Assembly: GCA_008711295.1 (NCBI GenBank)
Contig: VUYV01000074.1
Span: 1,020,746 to 1,084,745, forward strand
DNA length: 64,000 nucleotides
Direction: 5' to 3'
Origin: Anarhynchus alexandrinus
Lineage: Eukaryota; Chordata; Aves; Charadriiformes; Charadriidae
This document shows, piece after piece, positions 9,301-20,640 of the stretch; within the stretch, counting starts at the first letter, position 1; every line of letters begins with the position of its first letter. Under the pieces are notes generated by a model. That model did not search any database and had not been told where the DNA came from. It saw only the letters and a program-made list of their open reading frames with translations. The translations under genes and the position numbers were made by a program.

Positions 9301-12300
9301 ACTGATGCCAAGGTTCTGTGAAATCTGGGTATTTTTATAACTACGACTACTACTAATTCCATTCCCACCAGCAGCCTTGCCTTTTTTTAACCAACAGTGT
9401 TTTTTAGATGTCTGAAGTTACTTTTTTACTCATGCCTTCTACCAATAAATTGTGATTTGCCAGCCAGCAATCTAATTAACATTAGAAGTGCTTATAAAAT
9501 GTTATCAGCTCTCCTTTCAGCAGGAAAAGCAGGACCAGTACGTGTTAATGGTGAATGCTGTTCACTGTGTTTACAGGAAAACCTCTGGACCCCACTATGC
9601 CTGTTGTTCATACTGTCTCAAATGTGATTTGTTCTGTGATTTTTGGACATCGCTTCTCTAGAGATGATGAAAATTTTCACCGCTTGATTGAATCCATTGA
9701 TACTATAACAACATTTGGGAACAGCATCTATTTTTTTGTAAGGAAAATGATTTTATTTGTTTGTTTACATTACATAGATAGACAATGAAAAAGGCAACTT
9801 GCTTGTTATTTTTATAACAAAAATAAATACTAGTGCACCTGGAATTGCTGGAGTATGCATCAGAACAGTACTTCCAGATGCCTAGTTCAAGACTTGATTA
9901 AATTGCTAATGCTTCGTCATAGCACAGAAATTTCCCATGTCTGGTGAACAGGGATGGAAACTTACAGGCTTGCTACGTGTTTGGGAGATGTAAAAAGGAC
10001 AAACAGCAAAAGTGGTACTTGTACAACTCCAGTGTTTGAAACTATAACTGAAACTCAGAAGTAAAATGTAGGTAAAAATATCTGAAAAGCTCTGAAATAG
10101 GCTTATCTTAAATTCTGTCTGACAAAGTGGCTTTCTTCACTATTTGAAATTGTATGACTGTAAACAAATGTCAAGAGTAATATGGGTCTTTACTACGTCC
10201 TTCACTACTGTTAGCTAACTTCATAGAAACTTAAGTAGAGCAGCTGTTTTGCGCAAAGATAACATATCATGAAATTGCTTAATGGTAGCTTTTTCCTATA
10301 GTTTTTGGCAGCAACACCTGTACCACTTCTGTGGGCCCTTATGAGAATTCAGTAAGACACACTGGAAGTCATTCTCCATTAGCTGCTGGATGATATTTGT
10401 CTCCATTCAAGACAGCAGCTCCTAAATTCACATCTGGTCCACTGGACAGAAAAAAATGCTATATTGCTTTTGTGTGAAGCTGTGACTGCAGCTGCAAAAA
10501 CAGTGGAACAGATTGCCTCAAACAAGGGCAGTTTTATCATTAACTGTTTATGAATGGGAACCACAACACTATATAGTCAACAAGTCAATGTACCAATATA
10601 CGAGGCAGCCTGCTTCTGCAGAACCTGCTGGAACTCATCCAGCTTTGCATCTTGCATGATTTCCATGTTCTCTTACTAACTGGAAACTGCTGTAATCAAG
10701 ATCCTAGAGAATTTGAAGACTAATTTGATACTTTTGGTAAAATAAAATAAAATAAAACTACTTACGATTTTTTTTTCTCCTAGAGGATGTGGGTGGAATG
10801 ATTCCTAAGCTATCTCCTAATCAGGGTAAACGCTGGATCAGATATTTCCAGACTGCTCTAGGTAGTTATTTGTATAAGCTGTTCTTAAGAACTCATAACA
10901 GTGTGTCCACAGCTAACAAAAACATTCTAGTCCAATATTTCATTCTGTTCTGCTCTCCACAGTGCTTTCACAGTGATGTACAATCCTTTAATTATGGGCT
11001 GTACTAATCTGTTTTCCTGGGAAGTGGACAGGTAGTTTTAAGCAAAACGATGCAGTAGGATGGAGAAGAAATACAAGCCAGGAATCTGAATAGGTTTGTG
11101 GAAAGATAAATCTTTGTAATGCAGCTGCCAGTTAAATAGGTGAGCCCAAGAGTTGTGACCTAATGCATAATTTAAGCTGCAGTAACTCTGTAAACTGCAA
11201 GGACACGGTGCAATCTGTAAAAAGGGAAAAAAGAAAGGGAAATTAAATAGAGGAATGGAATTAATGTAAAAAGTGTTTTGTTTCTTTTCTGCTGAGATGT
11301 GGTTTTATAATGGTATAAGTGCAAGAATGCGAACAGGTATAGCACAATGAATAAACAGTAAGGAGTTCATGCGGCTTGGTATTTCTACTTCATCAAGTTG
11401 TTTTGCATATCACACAGATGTGACATATTTGCTTTTTATCTTTGAGAAGGTGTATCTGAGTAAAATCCCCATGCACTGGGTATCCTACAGTAAGAAAGTA
11501 AACCTGTCTTTGGATATTTCTATTTTCAGTTAGCAGATGTGTCAAGGAAGTCAGCCTGGATCTGTTATTTTAGTGATGAGATTTTAGTGATGATACATAT
11601 GTTGGGTAAAATGAGAACAGGGACATGTTTTTATGAGGTCCTTGCTACTGAAGTTCAGCCTAGCAAATAATTGGGGTACAGAGGAATTTCATTTATTCTT
11701 TGTACATCACAATGGAAAATTTATAGCATAAAACCAAGAGAAATTGTGCTCCAGGGAAAAATGGGATTAAGAAAGGCTTGAATGAATCATGGGATAGGCA
11801 ATATCCCTTCAATGTAATGGTGAAGGTGTAGTCATCAGAGTCTTTCATTTGCTTTTTTCACTACTCAGAAGCCTGTGTTAGGATTCAAATTTAGTTTACT
11901 AATGACAGTAATACCACATATCTAAAATATCTCTTTTATAGGCATATGAAATGTTTCCCTGGCTTGCAAGCCATCTTCTAGCACCATGTTTACATTACAG
12001 ACTATGTCCAGCATCAATTTTAAGAATTCTCTATTAGCAAAGGAATTTGAAAACCACAAACAAAAAGGAAAATCAGATGAAAATCAAGATTTTATTGATT
12101 ACTATTTGGATGAGATAGATAAAGTGAGTATCTCTGAACTCTTCTTATGCTCTACTAACAACAAGGGATTTTAAGTGCTCCTTTAATTATAGTGATGTCT
12201 AATATAGATTTAGGAGTATACAATTTCTCCATCGAAAAGCTTATAGGTAGATGAATTTAAAAAAGCTGACAATAAGAGATGGCAGGAGAAGGATGAAATA

Positions 12301-15300
12301 ATAATGTAAGTAGATTTACAGGTAGATTATCTATAACCAGAATAATAACAGGTCTGCATGTGGTTAATTAGAAATGACTATTATCATGGGATTTGCAGCA
12401 GGAGTAGAAAGCGTGTACAATTAGTAACTTTGTCATGGCTTAAGAACAAACGTGTATGTGGATAGGATAAATGGACAAATGTACTGGAGAATATTAGAAA
12501 ATATCTTCATATTATTCAGAAAGTTTTATTTTCTAGCCTTATAATATTTTTTTTTTCATTTTGGATAGTATCAGTAGATATTCCTGTGATACAAGATGGT
12601 TTACTTCTTTGTGTGCCATAACTTACCTTTCCAATTCATATCTGCAGACTAAAGGAGATGCTGATGCTACTTATGATGAAGAAAACTTGATCCAGACTGT
12701 TTTTGACCTCTTTCTGGCAGGTACAGAAACTACAGCCACCACTTTACGTTGGGCATTGCTCTATATGGTGGTTTATCCTGATATTCAAGGTAAGCACACC
12801 CAAACAGTTCTGCGACTTTTTATATGTTTAAATAGCAGTAGAACTTGTTCAAAGAGTAGTAGAGGAACTAATTATTAGGGTATGAATCAGGTGAACTGCA
12901 TGTACCTGTTTCTTGCTGTTTCCTTTCTAACATACAGGCCAGTTGTTTTAGGTTTTATTTTTAAGAGATCTATACAGGATGCAGGGTGTGATTCATCTGA
13001 TCAGGTGGAGAAGTCTAGTCTTGGGTAAGATGAATTGCAGCATTGCCCCTCCACTGACAATAATGGTTAGACTTCAACTGAGGACAAGGTGGAGTCTTCA
13101 GGTCATCCTTTTCAAGCCCTGACTGCTACTCTTTGAGGTGCTTCTGGATTCTTTGCAGCAGAAATAATTTCAGTACAGTGGGAGGTTGCTCACGTGTGGT
13201 TATTCTGTTAAGCTTAAAACTTCAAACGTAGATATCTACATATAAATAGATATAAAAAAAGATTGGAGTGAGTAGCTTGAAACTGCATTTAATTATGATG
13301 TTCACAGAAGAAAGATATAGGTTGGCAGAGTAAAATAAGTGAAAAGGAAGAGTTACAGTGTATAGGATAGAAAGGATTAAAAGGTATACAAATCACTTCA
13401 AAGGCCTCATACTTGAGAGTTTAAGCTGGGTATGAGGCACAGCAGGAGGCTGGCAAGAAGAAAATGGTGGAAGTGGTAAGGAGAAAGGATCTCCTATTGT
13501 TACCTAACAGCTATTCAAAAGACCTAAAATTTGAGACTGGATTGCACATACTGAATTTTCACAACATGATCTTTCACCCTCTCAGGACATATTAAGACAG
13601 TCTGAAGTTTCCTAATGCATAAGGTCAATCTAATGGCAATGATAAAGTCTGTGGTATTAATCAGACTATTTCTGCTTGGAAATTAGTTAGAAATTACTAT
13701 TCCAGCTCAGATTCTTTGTTTAAAAAAAAAAAAAAAGAAAAAAGAAAAAAAAGTCTTCAAGAAAATTAATTTGTGTAAGAGCTTCCCAAGTCATGTAATT
13801 ACAGAATATCACTTAGGCCATCTGTAGATGACAAGCAAAATCTATGTGGTTCTGAGTGAAGAACAATGTTTGATCAGTTACTAAACTGGTCTCCTAATAC
13901 ACAATTACTATTTCATTTTCCAGTTGATTCCCTGCCTGTAAAAATAAATATTAATAAAAGTAATCTTAAATCACCTCAAAGTAGTAAATGTAACAGGAGC
14001 CTAAATATTCTTATAGAATGACTCTGCCTGCTACTATTACTTTTGAAGTATTACTTGGTACACAACCTATAAACAACTTCAGTGTCAAATTTTATTCAGG
14101 TCATCTGTATGGGAATTTGAAGGCATTCTTATTTTATAAAATATCTTTTTCATCTTGTTGGATGTTATTCTCACTGTGAAAAGCAATAGGAAAAATTATG
14201 AGTATAAAGTTTATAGGTTGTTTGTTGTACGTTTAAAGCTGAATATTCCTCCTTAGAGAAAGTTCAGAAGGAGCTGGATGCTGTTCTGGGTTGTTCCCAT
14301 TTGATTTGCTACGAGGACAGAAAAAAGTTGCCCTATACTAATGCTGTCATTCACGAGATCCAGCGATACAGTAATATAATCTTAATTGCACTTCCCAGAC
14401 AGAGCTTGAAGGACACAGAGCTGCTGGGATTTCCTGTTCCAAAGGTACAGATATGCTGCATATTTGAATATCTGATGTCTGATATGCTTGTAACAGTTTT
14501 AAAAACTGATTTAATGTAACTTTTTAATGATTGAAGCCACCTCAGCTAGTGATTCCCAAAACACTATCCTTTCTTAGTTTCTTTTGATTTAATTGCTCAT
14601 TTAGTTGTGTGATTGAGAACTGCTGATCTTAGTAGGTCTTTGGTACATTAGATGCATATGGAAAGGCTTTTGAGGGTTTTCCTGATTGGGGACATGAACT
14701 CTTGTGTCCTGTTGGTTCCAGCAGTGCCCTTAAGGTATGACCGTCTCTAAGGCTGGCCTTTTGCAAGGAAATGTGCATTTTGTCCTAATTATTAGTAGGT
14801 TCTTATGTCATTATTTCTGTCGACAGAAAACTTGTGAATGGTGACTGGAAATAAACATCTTAATTTCCAGCAATCTCAGGTCTGTCCCTTGTCAAAACAG
14901 CTTGTCAGCTGGTGAACAGAGGCCATTCAAAAATGGAAAAAAGGTTTTACTGAAAAACTTGGAAATTTGAAATTAATTTCATATCACAAGCTTTTAAATG
15001 CAGTATCTTGTAATTGCTATAATGAAACATAAGTTTTTTCAACTTTTGTAACTGAAAGGTACATTAGGGCTTGTTTCTAAATATTCTCCCACCACTGCTT
15101 TTCATCTCTCATTTTCATTCTTTTTTTCTGGCTCTGTTCAAAGCAACTCCAGCGTTGCAGAAATTATCGAGTGACAAAGGGAAAATTAAACTGATACTCA
15201 AAAGCTGAATAAGTAATAAAAATACTTAGTGAAAATAGGAAAAATAAAAGCAACACATTTGAACAATATGAACCTTATAAATCCTAACAATTTATGTTAT

Positions 15301-16375
15301 TGAACTTATTGGCAGCAAGTAATAAAGGAAAGTCGCAATATTCTAAAAAGTTTAAACTACTTAAGAAATGTTTTAAAGCTTGATCTCATTTTTGAAAACA
15401 GAGGACTATGTTAGGAGTTTGAATTCTTTGCTTCTTTGTCATTATTTGCTTATCTGATGAATATGAACAATAAGACAGAACTGAAGTGGCTGCTCCTTTT
15501 TTCAGAACACCATAATTTTATCAAATATTGACTCTGTCCTAACTGATCCTGGAAAATGGGAGACACCTAATCAGTTCAACCCAGGCCACTTTCTGGATAA
15601 AGATGGAAACTTTATGAACAGAGAAGCATTCTTACCATTTTCAATAGGTATGTCCACAGAACAGGGATTTATTTACTCCATGTGATAACAACTTAAGATC
15701 CATTTATTTCCCAACGTAACTGGGAAGGCATCTACAAATAGGTATACAAACATATTCAACTGTTTTAAATGTCTCCAGGAAGAGAGAAGTCCATTTGTAT
15801 GTGGAAAAGATTGAGAAAGAAGAGAAAGATTGAGAAAAGAAGAGAAAGAATGACGTAGAAAAGTTTCTCTTGGAAGACAGATCTAGTTTCTTTTGGAGGA
15901 GAGATCCAGTTATCAAAACAGTAGCAGCAAAATGCATAGTGCTTGGGAGACTGTAAATGTAAACTGTGCAACTCTGGTGATCGTTTCTAGAATGTCTTGT
16001 TGCCTGTTGTAAATATAGAATAAAACTTTCAGTGGAAATAGAAGCAGCCTTTCTGTTCTGAATCATTAAGTGACAAAGTCAGTTAAGAGAAAAGGACAAA
16101 GTCTGCAGAAAACAAGCAAACAAAAAGCCCAAGCAGGTTAGAAAGGGAGGTGTGATAGAAATCCTCTGGCTGATTGCCTTTTCTGTCTTTTCACAGGGCA
16201 CCGTGTATGTATGGGGGAGCTGTTGGCAAGGATGGAGCTCTTTATTGTCTTTTCCACCCTGCTACAGGCATTCACATTCACCCTACCAGAAGGAGTGAAA
16301 GAAGTCAATACGAAGCTTGTTTTTGGGAGTACAATGAAGCCACCTCCCTACCAGCTCTGTGCCATTCCTCGGTAG
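6214..16375 (+). CDS. CYP2J: CYP2J-like cytochrome P450, gene A (nine exons, frameshift in exon 5)
   Basis: Exons: 6214-6384, 7988-8150, 8504-8653, 9577-9737, 11942-12123, 12648-12789, 14257-14444, 15506-15647 and 16197-16375 (TAG 16373-16375), all with GT-AG introns and the phases of the other two paralogues. The exons sum to 1478 bases, one short of 493 codons. The product is an ER-anchored haem monooxygenase: N-terminal anchor residues 3-21, PPGP hinge 31-34, helix C WKQQR, I-helix AGTETT, K-helix EIQR, and haem loop FSIGHRVCMG with its Cys ligand. CYP2J identity rests on [13 protein letters not shown] and the overall exon pattern. Reading exon 5 straight through gives a TAG at 12035-12037, so the gene is a recent pseudogene, contains a sequencing error, or uses the internal acceptor before 12001. 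It is more divergent than B and C: LWVLNIP replaces LWFGWxP in exon 2, and exon 8 opens with Asn-Thr instead of Gly-Thr. Confidence 0.88.
7988..8150 (+). CDS. Gene A exon 2
   Basis: 163 bases, acceptor TCTACAG, donor ATG/GTAATT, phase 1 end. It starts [12 protein letters not shown] and includes GFQAVKEGL and EDVAGRP. The beta-sheet 1 segment LWVLNIP departs from the LWFGW(A/T)P of genes B and C. Confidence 0.92.
8504..8653 (+). CDS. Gene A exon 3: helix C
   Basis: 150 bases, acceptor CCTAG, donor ACG/GTATGT. It contains LWKQQRRF, whose W-x3-R contacts a haem propionate in P450s, and [10 protein letters not shown]. Confidence 0.93.
9577..9737 (+). CDS. Gene A exon 4
   Basis: 161 bases, acceptor TTTACAG, donor TTT/GTAAGG, phase 0 end. 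It encodes GKPLDP, then [20 protein letters not shown], which is shared with the paralogues. Confidence 0.93.
11942..12123 (+). CDS. Gene A exon 5, frameshifted
   Basis: 182 bases, against 177 in genes B and C, so not a multiple of three. The 5' part reads [15 protein letters not shown]. The 3' part, in a different frame from about 11986, reads [11 protein letters not shown]...[12 protein letters not shown] and fits the family. One base appears to be missing between the two, near 11986. An internal AG at 11999-12000 would give a 123-base phase-0 exon (12001-12123) that keeps the correct frame. Confidence 0.8.
12648..12789 (+). CDS. Gene A exon 6: I-helix
   Basis: 142 bases, acceptor TCTGCAG, donor CAAG/GTAAGC. 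It contains [20 protein letters not shown], the canonical oxygen-binding A-G-x-E-T-T motif. Confidence 0.95.
13722..13753 (+). repeat. A-rich tract in gene A intron 6
   Basis: Nearly uninterrupted A run with three G interruptions. No retrotransposon body was recognised upstream, so it is called simple sequence. Confidence 0.85.
14257..14444 (+). CDS. Gene A exon 7: K-helix
   Basis: 188 bases, acceptor CCTTAG, donor AAG/GTACAG. It contains [24 protein letters not shown] (the E-x-x-R of P450s) and LLGFPVPK. Confidence 0.94.
15506..15647 (+). CDS. Gene A exon 8: meander region
   Basis: 142 bases, acceptor TTTTTCAG, donor ATAG/GTATGT. It encodes [15 protein letters not shown] and ends FLPFSI. 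The first codon is Asn where the family usually has Gly (KGT motif). Confidence 0.94.
15809..15849 (+). repeat. Two-copy 20-base tandem repeat in gene A intron 8
   Basis: The unit GATTGAGAAAGAAGAGAAA occurs twice in a row, the second copy with one extra A. Confidence 0.8.
16197..16375 (+). CDS. Gene A exon 9: haem-binding loop and stop
   Basis: 179 bases, acceptor TTTTCACAG. It completes [11 protein letters not shown] with the haem-ligand Cys, then ARMELF, and ends YQLCAIPR plus TAG. Confidence 0.95.
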
Positions 16376-16603
16376 GAAATGCTGCCCCACAGATTCAGGG
16401 AAGACTTACTCTGCAAGATGGTTTCTGCATGTGAAGTTCTTTTTGCGTATCTTAAGATTTTTGCTTTCCTCTTTCCTCTAATCACTTCCCTGAAAGATGC
16501 TTTTCAGACAGTTGCATCCCAAGGATTGTACCTACAAAAGGTTAATCTTTCGTTCTTGTTTTCTCTTGGGAAAATATTGGTGAATTTCTTCTGGTATGTA
16601 ACA

Positions 16604-16609
16604 AATAAA
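16604..16609 (+). terminator. Polyadenylation signal AATAAA, gene A
   Basis: It lies 229 bases after the gene A stop codon in AT-rich sequence, a plausible 3' UTR end. Confidence 0.5.
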
Positions 16610-16639
16610 GACATTAAGGGAAGAAGTAGAATTGGGCCT

Positions 16640-19480
16640 TATTTATTGCGAACTGGAAAGAGGATTTACAGAGAAAGAACTTGAAGCAAAGTGTATAAAT
16701 TAGAAGTCTCACGATTAAAGATCTGTGTGTTCTTCCTCATAAGCCACATTTGTGGAAGTAGGAGGTCTTTCAGACTGTCCCAGGATATTAGTGGGTACAG
16801 GAGTTAAAAGAAGCTCTTGGGGGAAACTTTCTAGAGGGGCAGATAGTATGATCTGAGATAACATTCCCTTAGACTGATCAGGTTTGTTGTTGTGCAAGCT
16901 TGTTGTATACAACTCTATCATTGACACCTGGCAAGACAGTTCAGGGTTTCAACCACTAAAACAGGTAATATTTTAGCCCTTCAGATGAAAATAGAGGAGT
17001 GGTTTCACCAGCCAGGTGTGGAGAGCTTTTCATAATACAGGCAAAGAATAAGGACTGGAAGACAAATGACAACATGGAGCAGACACTGTATTGATAAATC
17101 GTTCTTTTTTATGAGCCCACTGGGTTGACAGCAACATGAGAACACATTTTTCATGACAGGTAGTCTTCTGGTGGTGTTTGCTCTAGATCTTCCAATAATT
17201 TATTCAGCTTCATTTATTCCTTCAGTTCTTTAATGGATTCTTTATCACAGTTACCTGACTTCACATCAGTCAGCATAAATGAGCCTATCAAGACCAACAG
17301 AAGATTTGGCACTATTAAAGAATTCTTGAAGCCATGCTTCATGGTGCTTAAGGACTTGGCAAACGTAGATGTTTAACATTTTTCTAGTTTGGTTACTGAC
17401 AGTTAACAAGGCATGGTTTTTTGACAGCATTGGGAGTACGTTTTTCCTGTATGAGGTACAAAGTGGATACTGTATGCCAACATATGAGGGTTTATTTTTA
17501 TACACTGATTAGGTGACAGTGCCATCTGTGGGACTGAAGTCATCATCAGCTGTATTTGTTCCAGGTACCTCTGCCTACTTTGTATTTTAAAGCATCCCAG
17601 TCAAACAGGCAGAGACATGTGAAATCAGTAATCTCATACAGGATGAAACCTGGGTTGCCATTTTCTTCCACTGCAGGATTGCCTTTATGGGATGGTTCAA
17701 CCCTTTTCACTGCTGTGGGCTGGATGGCATGTCTAAACCGGTGGGTGATTGGTGTGAAGTACCCTCCATGCTGGAATCATAAACATCCCCCTCGAAGTAG
17801 CTCCACACTGGTAAGGGGGTGCTTCATGTGGATACGTGGATAGCAGGAGTACAGACAATGACAGCAGCAGTTCCTTGCCTTTAGCACCAAAATTAAAAAT
17901 TACTAATCCTAAAATATAACTGGTAGGTAGCACCGAAGAAATGCTGCTGCTGGTTGCATTCAGTAATTATAAAGAAAATGGAGCCTACGCAACCTCATAA
18001 ATACATTTTCCATCAAATAAAGTAAGATAAATCCCATGCCTCAGATCTAAAAGAACCCACAGTCATCTTCGCTCCAGTGTGAGAGAACCATATTCCAGGC
18101 TAGCTCCAGCTGCACCACTGGTTAAAATGTCTACAGAGCTCAAAACCAAGTACGGTTTGAAGCTATCAAGTGTCAACAACTGAGGTTTTCTTCCCACCTG
18201 TGCAGCATCCTGGTTCCTTCCAGAACCTCTGCCTCCTCTTCTTCCCCATGTTTGTCTCACCTCTCCAAAGTGTTCTGTTACCCTTACAGTCTGTACCATC
18301 TTTCCTACCTACCTAATTTTCTCATTTATCCTAATTTTTTTTGCTCTTCATTTTTGTTCTTGAGTCAAGGCTGTCCCTTGACTATTCTTCCATCAGAAGA
18401 TGTCATCCAGTTTCACAAGTTAGTAGAGACAATAAGGTCACCCCCGCTGTTCTAGAAAGACTGTTACAAGTGGCTTAAAGTACAGCTTTGAGCCCAGCCT
18501 CCAGACAAGTTATTAGGGGTCATTTGAGAATTAATGAGATTTTCTTTTCAGATTCTTTTTAATATGCCTTGAATGTTTGAGCCTTAAGGATCTAAGTAGA
18601 TTACAAAATATTCCTAGATAAACTGGAATGTAATCCTGTAGTGTCACCTGATGGAGATACTCTTACACTGTAGTAATCCATGGTAAATGTCTGTCCATTC
18701 TTTCTAGGGAAAACTACACATGCCAGATTAAATGCAAACATTTCCGAGCATGAAATCCAGCTTTGAATGTGCTTGCTATGCAAACTGTGTGTAGTGGCTC
18801 CAAAGGAAGCTCTGGTCCCCTTTTAGAGAGGGGAGGAGAGGGTGAAATGTCTCCTCAGGGAGAAGAGTGTGAAATACACTATTCCAGCTCTCTTCATCCC
18901 TTTTCTAGGGCTGAGAGACAAATCCAGGAAAGAATGAATCTAAACTACAGTCATGCTTTTCCTAGGGCACTCCCTCTCAGTGCCACTTCCCTCGTGTTTT
19001 CTGGTGCCTGCTGAAGGAGAGTGCAGACAACTGAACTTAACTACAATAACCATGTTGGCTTCATCTTTCTGCATTCAGGACCTGATGCTATTTGCAGAAT
19101 AGCACAGAGCACAGGGACTAATGGCTGAAGGTGACTACACACTGCTTTTCCTGTAAGTAATATGTAAGTTTCTGGGTGGGGATGCAGTCCCCATCAAGCA
19201 AAAAAAAAAAAAAGGTGCAGGACTGGTGTGGAGCAGACATATAAGAAAGTATTGGCCATCCCATTCCCCCCAGATCACTCTACTCTTCTTTCCTTGCTTC
19301 TATTTAATCTCCAAAATCCACTTTGGGTGTTGTCTTGCTTGGTCTGCCTTCATGCTTTCAAATTTTCCTCCCAGTTTGGCTGCATTTGACTTCGCTCTTT
19401 GCCAAAAAGGCTGATGTGAAATAAGCTTTCAGAGAAACACGCACACTTTGTGTATGCTGTAGTGAATCCAGGTAGGGCTG
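16640..19480. other. Intergenic sequence downstream of gene A, nothing recognised
   Basis: No exon, RNA gene or dated transposon was recognised on either strand. An A15 run lies at 19200-19214. Confidence 0.5.
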
Positions 19481-19484
19481 AAGT

Positions 19485-20640
19485 AGAATCATAGAATCAT
19501 AGAATGGTTTAGGTTGGAAAGGACCTTGAAGATCATCGAGTTCCAACCCCCCTGCCATAGGCAGGGACACCTCCCACTAGACCAGGTTGCCCAAGGCCAC
19601 GTCCAGCCTGGCCTTGAACACCTCCAGGGATGGGGCCTCAACAACCTCTCGGGGCAACCTGTTCCAGTGCCTCACCACCCTCAAAGTGAAAAACTTCTTC
19701 CTAATGTTCAATCTAAACCTGCCCTCTTCCAGTTTGAAGCCATTNNNNNNNNNNNNNNNNNNNNNNNNNNNNNNNNNNNNNNNNNNNNNNNNNNNNNNNN
19801 NNNNNNNNNNNNNNNNNNNNNNNNNNNNNNNNNNNNNNNNNNNNNNNNNNNNNNNNNNNNNNNNNNNNNNNNNNNNNNNNNNNNNNNNNNNNNNNNNNNN
19901 NNNNNNNNNNNNNNNNNNNNNNNNNNNNNNNNNNNNNNNNNNNNNNNNNNNNNNNNNNNNNNNNNNNNNNNNNNNNNNNNNNNNNNNNNNNNNNNNNNNN
20001 NNNNNNNNNNNNNNNNNNNNNNNNNNNNNNNNNNNNNNNNNNNNNNNNNNNNNNNNNNNNNNNNNNNNNNNNNNNNNNNNNNNNNNNNNNNNNNNNNNNN
20101 NNNNNNNNNNNNNNNNNNNNNNNNNNNNNNNNNNNNNNNNNNNNNNNNNNNNNNNNNNNNNNNNNNNNNNNNNNNNNNNNNNNNNNNNNNNNNNNNNNNN
20201 NNNNNNNNNNNNNNNNNNNNNNNNNNNNNNNNNNNNNNNNNNNNNNNNNNNNNNNNNNNNNNNNNNNNNNNNNNNNNNNNNNNNNNNNNNNNNNNNNNNN
20301 NNNNNNNNNNNNNNNNNNNNNNNNNNNNNNNNNNNNNNNNNNNNNNNNNNNNNNNNNNNNNNNNNNNNNNNNNNNNNNNNNNNNNNNNNNNNNNNNNNNN
20401 NNNNNNNNNNNNNNNNNNNNNNNNNNNNGACAGTGTCAAATGCCTTGCACAAGTCCAAGTAGATGACATCAGTCGATCTTCCTTTGTCCACCGCCGTTAT
20501 GACCCCTTCGTAGAAGGCCACCAAATTAGTCAGGCATGATCTGCCCTTGGTGAAGCCATGCTGGCTGTCACCAATCACCTCCTTGATTTCTGTGTGCCTC
20601 AGCAGAGTTTCCAGGAGGAAAGTACCCTGCGATAATTCCC
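19485..20640 (-). mobile_element. CR1 LINE with reverse-transcriptase fragment, interrupted by an assembly gap
   Basis: On the - strand the RT part (20578-20430) reads [20 protein letters not shown] and ends DLCKAFDTV just before a 684-base N run. After the gap the ORF resumes in the same frame with [29 protein letters not shown] and ends ALGNLV, then the short 3' UTR and the ATTCTATG tail at 19485-19500. The 5' end is truncated at about 20640, usual for CR1. From knowledge of intact CR1 elements about 0.87 kb is expected across the missing part, so the gap is probably undersized or the copy has an internal deletion. Confidence 0.92.
19745..20428. other. Assembly gap (684 N)
   Basis: Run of N inside the CR1 element. 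Its length is divisible by three and the CR1 ORF frame matches on both sides, but whether the length is measured or estimated cannot be seen. Confidence 0.99.
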
